This document shows positions 37,558 through 48,300 of a DNA stretch of 64,000 bases, one piece after another (positions within the stretch are counted from its first letter, which is position 1; each line of letters opens with the position of its first letter). Origin of the DNA: Sinonovacula constricta. Lineage: Eukaryota > Mollusca > Bivalvia > Cardiida > Solecurtidae. The notes under the pieces are model-generated. The model was not told the origin of the DNA. It searched no databases and was given only the letters and a program-made list of their open reading frames with translations. The stretch spans positions 50,872,685 through 50,936,684 of the forward strand of contig CM017570.1 in assembly GCA_007844125.1 (NCBI GenBank). Direction: 5' to 3'. The position numbers and the translations under genes were made by a program.

Positions 37558-40500
37558 CATATGGTCACATATAGGACAATAACAACGACTCCGGCGACAA
37601 CGACTCCAGGGAACATATACGTCATAAGATGGATGGCGTTTAGGTCTAAAGAAAATTTAATATTATAAAATATCTACAAGAAAATATTTCGTTAAAATTA
37701 TGAGCATTTGCATTTATATAGGAATAACAACATGATAGATTAATAATTGTATATATATGTATCGCCAAAGCAGGATCTTAGCGATTTTATGCAGACTATC
37801 TCTGTATGTCGGTTGTTAATACATACATTTGATGAGAAACGATATTGTAAACTTTGGGCCATTTGTAACTGAGACCAAAGCTCTACCCATGGTGAAACTA
37901 TACTCTCTTTCATGCTGTTTCATTCTCAAGGTCATTGTTTGGCGACTTGATTTGATATCAGTTATTACTTTACTAGCTCTCCCTTGACTATAAATGTAAT
38001 TGTAAATTGGAACTGTCGTATTTCATTTTGATTTCTTCATGTAAATTCTTCATATTGTAAAATAATTTTGTACTTGGAGGAATAAAATTATGATCTATTC
38101 TAATGTGGTACTATACAGAGTGTACCAGATGGTTGTGCCATAGTCGCTTACTTGGTCAAACAGTGTTGAGGAAACCTCTCGACATCTTAGATTGCTATAA
38201 CATTGATTGTTCTGTCTGTGAGACCATCATCACTTTGATTGTACTGTAAACATATGACTTAGAAAGTTGTATTTGTTTGTTTCAGAGTGTTTATTCAGAC
38301 AGTAGAGATAAAACTACTCACTTAAGCCTGGATTTCTGTTATATAAAGCACTAAAATGAGACAAAAACTTTCCTTCTGATTAGGAATGCATTTAGAGGGA
38401 CTTTTATGCAAGCAAACATTTCATAATCACCACACAACATATAACCAAAAATTCAGAAACAATACTTATTTCAGTTACCTGGACAACGCAGACGTTGACA
38501 GGTAGATTGGCAAACATCTGAGACCAGGTTGACACACTCTTCAAGCTGTTGCGGGCACTTAATGCACGTAAAATTACTTTCAAAGAAACCATCTCTGCAC
38601 CCATGGTTGCATTTGCCATCCATTCCGCAGGAATTATTAAAGCAATTAGCACACATTTCCCCACAGTATGGTCCATAAAACCGTGCTCGCAAGACGTACA
38701 CGTGTCTATTATCAGCTCTACAAGTGGCGCACCATGGGTTGCAAGTGCAGTTAGAAGGGGCAACGCCATCTTTGCAGCCGGAAGTACACTTTCCGGTTTC
38801 ATCGTCGCATGTCTGAAAAAAGGCAAGAAAAGCCAAAACAAATATTTAAACTTTGTTTTGTTTTGTTTTCTGTTGCTGTTGATGTTGTGTTTTGTTGTTG
38901 TTCTTTTTTGTTTGCTTTTTTGCTTTTGTTTGTTTGTGTGTGTATTTTTATGCAAGTGACGCAATTAAAAGAACTGATTGTATTTAACATAAAAATATAA
39001 TCCTAAGTGTGTTTCTAGTTAGAAAATTGGGCCCACAAGATAGGTCAGAATGATTAACTGATAAAACTGTAGTATTTTAGCCGTACCATGTGTCTCTTGT
39101 CTACATGGGTGATGTCACACCCCTGACACCTGTCTACTAGGCTGTTGTCACACTCCTCACATTTTTCTACTAGACTGATGTCACACTCCCCACACCTCTA
39201 TACTAGGCTGTTGTCAAACTCCCAACATCAGTCTACTAAGCTGCTGTCACACTCTCCACAGCTGTCTACTAGGCTGCTGTCACACTCGCCACACCTAGCT
39301 ACTAGGCTGGTGCAACACTCCCCACAACTGTCTAGTAGGCTGTTGACACACTACTCACACCAGTCTATTGGGATGCTGTCACACTCTCCACATCTGTCTA
39401 CTAGGCTGCTGTCACACTCTCACACCTGTCTACTAGGCTGCTTTCACACTCTCCACATCTGTCTACTAGGCTGCACTCACACTATCACACCTGTCTACTA
39501 GGCTGCTTTCACACTCTCCACATCTGTCTACTAGGCTGCACTCACACTCTCACACCTGTCTACTAGGCCGCTGTCATACTCTCCACATCTGTCTACTAGG
39601 CTGCACTCACACTCTCACACCTGTCTCCTAGGCCACTGTCACACTCTCCACATCTGTCTACTAGGCTGCTTTCACACTCTCCACATCTGTCTACTAGGCT
39701 GCTGTCACACTCTCCACATCTGTCTACTAGGCTGCACTCACACTCTCACACCTGTCTACTAGGACGCTGTCATACTCTCCACATCTGTCTACTAGGCTGC
39801 TTTCACACTCTCTACATCTGTCTACTAGACTTCTTTCACACTCCCCACTTCTGTCTACTAGGCTGCACTCACACTCCAAACTTCTGTTTACTTGGCTGCA
39901 CTCACAATCCCCACTTGTGTCTACTAGGCCGCCGTCACACTCCCCAATTCTGTCTACTAGGCTGCACTCACACTACCCACTTATGTTAACTAGACTGCTT
40001 TCACACTTCCCACTTTTGTCTACTATGCTGCCGTCACACTCTCCACTTCTGTCTACTAGGCTGCACTCACACTCCCCACTTCTGTCTAGTAGGCTGCACT
40101 CACACTTCCCACTTTTGTCGACTAGGCTGCACTCACTCTCCCCATTTCTGTTTACTAGACTGCACTCACACTCCACACTTCTGTCTACTGGGCTGCACTC
40201 ACACTCCCCACTTCTGTTTACTAGGCTGCACTCACACTCCCCACATCTGTCTACTAGGCTGCACTCACACTCCCCACTTCTGTATACTAGTCTGCACTCA
40301 CACTCCACACTTCTGTCTACCAGGCAAATTTCACACTCCCCACTTCTGTCTACCAGGCAATTGTCACACTCCCCACTTTTGTCTACTAGGCTGCTTTCAC
40401 ACTCTCCACATCTGTCTACTAGACTGCTTTCACACTCTCCACATCTGTCTACTAGGCTGCACTCACACTCTCACATCTGTCTACTAGGCCGATGTCATAC

Positions 40501-43500
40501 TCTCCACATCTGTCTACTAGGCTACTTTCATACTCTCCACATCTGTCTACTAGGCTGCTGTCACACTCCCCACATCTGTCTACTAGGCTGCACTCACACT
40601 CTCACACCTGTCTACTAGGCTGCTTTCACACTCTCCACATCTGTCTACTAGGCTGCACTCACACTCTCACACCTGTCTACTAGGCCGCTGTCATACTCTC
40701 CACATCTGTCTACTAGGCTGCACTCACACTCTCACACCTGTCTCCTAGGCCACTGTCACACTCTCCACATCTGTCTACTAGGCTGCTTTCACACTCTCCA
40801 CATCTGTCTACTAGGCTGCTGTCACACTCTCCACATCTGTCTACAAGGCTGCACTCACACTCTCACACCTGTCTACTAGGACGCTGTCATACTCTCCACA
40901 TCTGTCTACTAGGCTGCTTTCACACTCTCTACATCTGTCTACTAGACTTCTTTCACACTCCCCACTTCTGTCTACTAGGCTGCACTCACACTCCAAACTT
41001 CTGTTTACTTGGCTGCACTCACAATCCCCACTTGTGTCTACTAGGCCGCCGTCACACTCCCCAATTCTGTCTACTAGGCTGCACTCACACTACCCACTTA
41101 TGTTAACTAGACTGCTTTCACACTTCCCACTTTTGTCTACTATGCTGCCGTCACACTCTCCACTTCTGTCTACTAGGCTGCACTCACACTCCCCACTTCT
41201 GTCTAGTAGGCTGCACTCACACTTCTCACTTTTGTCGACTAGGCTGCACTCACTCTCCCCATTTCTGTTTACTAGACTGCACTCACACTCCACACTTCTG
41301 TCTACTGGGCTGCACTCACACTCCCCACTTCTGTTTACTAGGCTGCACTCACACTCCCCACATCTGTCTACTAGGCTGCACTCACACTCCCCACTTCTGT
41401 ATACTAGTCTGCACTCACACTCCACACTTCTGTCTACCAGGCAAATTTCACACTCCCCACTTCTGTCTACCAGGCAATTGTCACACTCCCCACTTTTGTC
41501 TACTAGGCTGCACTCACACTCCCCACTTTTGTCTAGTAGGCTGCTGTCACACTCCCCACTTCTGTCTACTAGGCTGCACTCACACTCCCCACTTTTGTCT
41601 AGTAGGCTGCTGTCACATTCCCCACTTCTGTCTACTAGGCTGCACTCACACTCCCCACTTTTGTCTAGTAGGCTGCTGTCACACTCCGCACTTCTGTCTA
41701 CCAGGCAATTGTCACACTCCCCACTTTTGTCTACTTGGCTGCACTCACACTCACCACTTTTGTCTAGTAGGCTGCTGTCACACTCCCCACTTCTGTCTAC
41801 TAGGCTGCACTCACACTCCCCACTTTTGTCTAGTAGGCTGCTGTCACATTCCCCACTTCTGTCTACAAGGCTGCATTCACACTGCCCACTTTTGTCTACC
41901 AGGCAACTGTCACACTCCCCACTTTTGTCTACCAGGCAACTGTCACACTCCCCACTTTTGTCGACTAGGCTGCACTCACACTCCCCACTTTTGTCTACAA
42001 GGTTGCTGTCACACTCCCACTTCTACCTACTAGGCTTCTTTCACACTCCCCACTTTTGTCTATTAGAATGCTGTCACATTCCCCACTTCTGTCTACTAGG
42101 CAGCTGTCACACTCCCCACTTTTGTCTACCAGGCAACTGTCACACTCCCCACTTTTGTCGACTAGGCTGCACTCACACTCCCCACTTTTGTCTACAAGGT
42201 TGCTGTCACACTCCCACTTCTACCTACTAGGCTTCTTTCACACTCCCCACTTTTGTCTATTAGAATGCTGCCACATTCCCCACTTCTGTCTACTAGGCAG
42301 CTGTCACACTCCCAACTTCTGTTTACTAGGCTGCTGTAACACTACCCACATCTGTCTACTAGGCTGCTGTCACACTCCCAACTTCTGTTTACTAGGCTGC
42401 TGTCACACTCCCCACATCTGTCTACTAGGCTGCTGTCACACTCCCAACTTCTGTCTACTAGGCAGCTGTCACACGCCCAACTTCTGTTTACTAGGCTGCT
42501 GTCACAATCCCACATCTGTCTACTAGGCTGCTGTCACACTTCCCACTTCTGTTTACTAGGCTCCACTCACACTCCCAACTTCTGTTTACTAGACTGATAT
42601 CACATTCACCATTTCTGTCTGTTAGGCTGCTGTCACTTTCCCCTCTTCTGTCTACTAGGCTGCTGTCACAGTCCCTACGTCTGTCTACTAGGCTGCTGTC
42701 ACACTCCCAACTTCTGTTTAATAGGCTGCTGTCACACTCCCCACTTGTGTCTACTAGGCAGCTGTTACAATCCCCACTTCTGTCTACTAGGCTGCTGTCA
42801 CACTTCCAACGTCTGTTTACTAGGCTGCTGTCACACTCCCCACTTCTGTCTACTAGGCTGCTGTCACACTCCCCACTTGTGTCTACTAGGCTGCTGTCAC
42901 ACTCCCAACTTCTGTCTACTAGGCTGCACTCACACTCCCCACTTCTGTCTACCTGGCTGCTGTCACACTCTCCACTTCTGTCTACCAGGCTGCACTCACA
43001 CTCCCCATTTCTGTTTACTAGACTGCTTCAAACTTCCCAAACCTGTCTACTAGGCTGCTGTCAAACTACCCACACCTGTCCACTAGGCTGTTGCCACACT
43101 CCCCTCACGTGTCTGCAAGGCTGCTGTCACACTCCCACACATCAGTCTACTAGGCTGCTGTCACACTCCCCACATCTGTCTACTAGGCTGCGGTCACACT
43201 CCCACACATGTCTACTAGGCAGCTGTCACACTCCCCACACATGTCTACTAGGATGCTGTACCACTCCCCACTTCTGTCTGCTAGGCTGCTGTCACTCTCC
43301 CCACACCTGTATTCTAGGCTGCTGTCACACTCTCCACACCTGTTGCGTTTGACTTCTCTACATTTACCACAGCCGTCTTGAAAAAAAGCACGCTTGACTA
43401 CATTGGAGATCTAATCGGAACACTTCAATTTATTCACGAACCATCATACACAGAGTTATCATTCAATTAAATGTAATGCAGTCGAAACAGTCACTCTTTA

Positions 43501-44875
43501 TTTTTAAGATGTGAACATACCAGTAAAACTATATTGGTATAATAATTTAAAAGATCTATATTAATAACTGTATTAATAAACTGATATTTCGTTCAAACCT
43601 AGTTTCATCTCCTTTCTTGGGGACGCCCGTGGCGCAGTGGTAGAGTCGCCAATTTGTAACTTCTCTGTCTGCTTAGCCTCTCACCACGTGGGTTTGAGTA
43701 CCATTCCTGGCGAAGGACTTAATGTGAGAAGGTATTCCAGCTGACTTGCGGTGCGACGGTGGTTCTACTCAGACATGTGTCTGGGGTCTTCCTCCACCAA
43801 AAAGCTGGACGTTGCTATAATGATTATAAATGGTCGCTGCAATGTATTTCAAAAACAAAACAAACATCTTCTTTACTCAAGGATGACCGTGGTTACTTGT
43901 ATATAAAATGCACGTGGACGCTGACGTGAAAATTCGGCTGTACACAGACAACAATTCTGTGTGAAGAGAAGTCTGAACAATGAAAACTTCCCGCAATTTG
44001 GATATAACTCCTGCCACTTATGTTAAAGCACATGACAGAAGTTTGGTGATTAACTACTTGCCGCGTTTTTGTTTTGCGTTGTCTGTTGCCGTGACAAGTT
44101 AAACATGGTCGCATCAATATTCGAAATCAAAAACAAACGAAATCGATATCGTTATTTGAAGTGATTTATGTTACTGTCAGAAAATGATGTCAGTTTTATT
44201 TCGGTTATTTTTTATTATTATATAAGTGGTAAAGAAAAGATACTTTATTAGGCTGCACCTGAAAGGTAAACTGTTTAATTCATTAAATGTAAAAGGTGAT
44301 GTTGTTTTCATCGCATGCTCACTAATTGTGTTAATGTGTGCATGTGTTTGCATGTGAGCGCGAGTGTGTGTCTATTGTTCAATAGACGATGGATTTGAGC
44401 AGAGTGATTGAGCAGTGAGCAGTATGTGAAGTTTTCATGTATGTACATACAATGCTGTTCATCTTACTGCTTACCCCGGTGTGCTATTGTGCCTTTGTAT
44501 TGTATTGATTTATTATTTGTAATCTTCATATTGGTGGTAGGGAATAAAGATTATATATGGATATCATTATGTCAATAATATAAATTTGTCAATAATAGGC
44601 AAGACACTTGATGGGTTTTCGAGTACATCAGTAACATTTCATTCGCCACCAATATACGCGTACTCGCCATTGCAGCACACAGTGGTAGGTTCGATACCCA
44701 GTAAAGATTATTTTGTCTTTTTCTGAGTTGAACCGGACTCATACCGCAGAAATTACAGGAACAGTGGATAGTTTGTTCAATACATATGAACTTACCCCAT
44801 TCAGACATCCTGTTGGACACGAGGCTGTACAATCTGGGCCGTAAAATCCGTTCGGACAATCGTTACACACAATGC
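37558..44875 (-). CDS. multi-EGF single-pass membrane receptor (MEGF/SREC-like), three core exons
   Basis: On the minus strand, exons 44875-44796, 38812-38479 and 37645-37558 join with matching phases (1-0, 0-1, 1-2). The first encodes CNDCPNGFYGPDCTASC and ends CPTGCLNG. The second continues TCDDETGKCTSGCKDG and carries three EGF-like knots of the short MEGF10/SREC type (CGEMCANCFNNSCGMDGKC, CNHGCRDGFF, later CQSTCQRLRC). The third supplies one transmembrane helix, MFPGVVVAGVVVIVLYVTI. These are features of type I scavenger or engulfment receptors; the ligand is unknown. Intron 38813-44795 contains the 4.3-kb 33-bp minisatellite. N- and C-terminal parts are given as separate candidate exons. 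The splice sites are TTTTTTCAG|ACATGC, CCAG|GTAACT, CTTTAG|ACCTAA and ATATG|GTAAGG. Confidence 0.75.
39088..43375. repeat. 33-bp minisatellite (about 125 copies) with exon-like borders
   Basis: The unit is CTGTCTACTAGGCTGCTGTC plus ACACTCCCCACAT; variants have CTGCACTCACAC, and a minority are 32 bp. On the minus strand one frame per unit reads RCGECDSSLVD, but 32-bp units break it many times, while both remaining plus frames are open (hence a 398-residue plus frame at 41034-42230). The border at 43376 follows TTTTTTTCAAG and reads GCGKCREVKRNRCGEC; the border at 39087 reads RCQGCDITHVDKRHM before a GTACGG donor. A block of about 900 bp is repeated with an offset of 1117 bp (39.48-40.39 and 40.60-41.51 kb). 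Confidence 0.93.
43618..43870 (+). mobile_element. tRNA-derived SINE
   Basis: Starts GGGGACGCCCGTGGCGCAGT and GGTAGAGTCGCC (A-box), with the B-box-like GGGTTTGAGTACC 60 bp on. The body shares GGTGGTTCTACTCAGAC and AAAAGCTGGACGTTGC with 23553-23830 and its head with the minus-strand fragment at 3186-3300. It lies in an intron of the receptor gene. Confidence 0.8.
43871..44795. other. receptor intron sequence
   Basis: No exon seen. A B-box-like GGTTCGATACCC with a weak tRNA-like arm lies at about 44660-44705; it does not fold into a full tRNA by eye. Confidence 0.4.
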
Positions 44876-45057
44876 CTGGAAGTTAAAGCAACAATTGTTC
44901 AAATATTAAACATCAAACTAATATAAAAAACTGAAACAACGGTTTCTTTTGTTTCTGTTTTATTTATCTCAAACTTTCATACTGTTTGTGTCGAATTTTA
45001 TATTACGACACACGGGCGGCTATATGTCTTTAAAATGCCGATACTTAATCTTAACCC

Positions 45058-45262
45058 TTTACACAGTTGCAAGACAGTCAATTGCATACACAGTTGCAAG
45101 ATAGTCCATTGCATACACAGTTGCAAGATAGTCCATTGCATACACAGTTGCAAGATTGTCAATTGCATACACAGTTGCAAGATAGTCAAATGCATACACA
45201 GTTGCAAGATTGTTAATTGCATACACAGTTGCAAGACAGTCAATTGCATACACAGTTGCAAG
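45058..45262. repeat. 27-bp minisatellite, about 7.5 copies
   Basis: The unit is ACACAGTTGCAAGATAGTCC plus ATTGCAT, just upstream of the start codon of the four-helix gene and perhaps in its 5' region. A multiple of 3, hence open on both strands. Confidence 0.95.
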
Positions 45263-45341
45263 AAAGAGAAAACCACCGGAAGACGTATATTTCTTCCTTC
45301 AAAGCAGACGCCAGTGTATCGATTAATGTTAGCAATCATCG

Positions 45342-48300
45342 ATGGCTCGGATTTGGTTTGTGATTACGACCATCGTGTTTGCATGTATTGCCTTGGGTGT
45401 ACATGTAGCAGGCTTCCGCATTTACATGACTGAGTACCAAGGTGAAGGTTTGTATATCTTATTTCTGTTCACACGCTAAAGTAGGTAGATTATTTAGGTT
45501 TTGAACAGATATATCTTTTCATTTTTACAAATGTAAAGCTAAATGCCAAATATTACAAATGACAATATTAAATAACCATTTGTACCTGTAAATCCGACAT
45601 CGCCAAACTTTGTGAGTAAGTTTCCATGTATGTTGAACACAATGAATTTAAAGATAGGCCTTGGTCATCTGGAACATGTTATGTTATGATTTTTTTTCTT
45701 TCTCGGTATCTGATTTTTTATTTTCAAAGTTTATTTGTATGGAAGCATTTTTGTATCAAGATTATGTATACAGTGAACACAGTTGATCTTTTCCTAATCT
45801 TAACCTACTTCACACATTTAAAGTAAAATGGACGAAGACACATTAGGAGAAACAGTAAAATCAGAAGGACCTGTATGTCCTTAATCCCGATGGAATTAGT
45901 ATTGCAACAAAACAATGCTATTAAGTAAGTTCATATATATGTGCTACTGTGGTTTAAAATAACACACTGGACAGACATTAAGAACACAACTTAACAAACG
46001 TTACTGTCAACTGAAAGTTAGTATGGCATTCAAACTACAAACACTTCAGAAGTGCTATGTTAAAAAGCATTCATGTACGCTGGCAGAACTGGCCTTGCTT
46101 TTTGTAAGATTTGTGCGGACCTTACACAAATCGTTTGTGTATATTGTGGGTGAATAATCATTGCATATATGCTAGTTTTAACCTTTCTTGCTCAATGAAT
46201 CGTTCAGAGTAATATTTTCCTGGTTATGGACTGTTGTGTTGCTAATAGAAAATCTCAAGTTGTTACAATTCAGTCCGAACATCGGAGAAAATGCCAGGAG
46301 TATTCCTATATGTTTTTTTAAGAATGGGTCTAAAGCCTGCACATGGTTGCATTTTTTAAATAATTGTATTAATAGTTTTGCATTTATTGAATTATTTATT
46401 CCTGAAAAGTTGTTTAAAGCAAATAAATAAACCACATGAACTATATAAAGACAAAAATGTCACCATCTTCTACCTTTATTAATTTATCATATCACAACAA
46501 CATAATTAACTAACAATAATTAATAATTTTCCAAAAAAAAGACATTAAAATTGACCTGCGAAGATCTGATTTAAATTGCCATTTCCCCGGCAACTTGTAT
46601 GCCGATCTCTGTCATTTTTTCGGCATTTCCACAAACGTTGACAAAATGCGTCAAGTTCGAACAATGTCTATAAAACCGATTAAAGTTATACCAAACCAGT
46701 TATCATCCAGCGATATAGTCCCGCGTCAGCGTTTGCCTACTGTTGACATTGCCAGCTTAGCGTGTGATCGTCTTAGACGGGTCCACTCCTTTCGTAAGTA
46801 AGGATGTACACTAACTTTAAAGGTTTTAAAAAAGTAATCATACACATGAAATAAACCAAAATCAGTTGTTTCTGCCATTTTTCATGAAGGTTACAGACCC
46901 GAACAGATAAATAAATGAATAGAACGCCGTTTTCCGATTTTGGACCTGTATTTCATCACCGTTAGAAAGTGCCTAAACAGACTTTCCCCATGCGCACATT
47001 CCAGTGAGCATTCCATGTATAGGTGTCGCGCTCTCTCGTGTCGCCAATAAGCAAGGATACTGGTTTACAGTCGCCATAGCTGGGCGTCTGAAACGTGCTC
47101 TCCGACAGTATGGGCAAATATTTTTTCTCAAACAACCAAATTTCTCTAACAACCAAAATAATATATTATTACACGAAACAATTTATCAGAAATGTTGATG
47201 TTTTTATGTCCTACATCTATGCCGAAAGCAAAACATAACACCCCCCTACCTAATGCACTACCTACCTGAGGCATAATGTAAAGTGGTCTATGTTAACACT
47301 ACGAAATCCACCATTTACTTTTGAAATCGGGTCCAGATCATCATGTGGGTAATTCTCTCCGACATCAATATGTTTTAGCACCAATCATCATTATAACAAT
47401 CATATTTATGTTGAAAATAACTGTGACAGCAGTTTGTCCTGCACTGAAGTATTGTTAAGAATTGTCTTTATAAAGAATAAATTTTGAGTTTGAGAATAAA
47501 GGTTACTCAAATTATCAACAACGGGGATAATAAATTGTTACATGTATTTGATGAAGGCAAACTAGCTGTTACTGTCTTGAAACTTGGATTAATGAAACGC
47601 ACGCAGGACCCTGTCCTTAATATATAAGGTCTTGTGTCTTTGTATACATCAGACATGCTGATAAAACGAGGTTGTACTATGTGAAAATGCGCGAAAACCA
47701 CTTACAAACTGCACAAACATCTAGAAAACAAATAGAGGCATTTGTAAACAGTGAAAACTGAACATACAAGACATCTTGGCTAAAGTGATATGAAACGAGG
47801 CTCTGTAATAACCAATTATGATCATCCAAACTAATCAATGTGTATTACCTAATGAATCTACGTCACATTGTGTGATGTATGTGTTTTCTTTCAACAGATC
47901 TTGTTCATTGGATTGCACTCCTGCAGATTCAAGCCTTGATAGCCGCAATTGCAGCCGTTGTCATTCTTATAATTACCCCATGTACAGGAAAACACACCCA
48001 GAAGTTGTTACTTGCGGCCGCACTTTTCCTGCTCATTTGAGGTAATATACAGTTCCAAACCCACTGAATCCAAGCAATTAATTTGCCTGCCTGCCTGATG
48101 TTTCTAACTTTATTGCTAATAAATAGTTGACATACTACATCTTTCTTTTTAATGAACAATGTTTACATGGCGGATAAAAGAACACTACTCTCATTGCGGC
48201 AAATTTTATCTCATACATCAATCTAGTTTACCTTAAACACGTGTAATTGAACCATTTAAGAGTAGATTTATAGTTATAATGTTATATTTGTTCTTGGCTC

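Noticed and set aside
41034..42230. 398-residue plus-strand open frame (STRLHSHSPLL repeats)
   Set aside because: Two plus frames of the 33-bp unit are free of stops, so long frames are expected. It has no splice, domain or start context, and nearby it switches frame wherever a 32-bp unit occurs.
47898..48041. Cys-rich reading of this exon (SCSLDCTPADSS and six cysteines)
   Set aside because: It is open throughout, but its phase disagrees with the exons before and after, while the phase-consistent frame gives two transmembrane helices. Kept only as the alternative.
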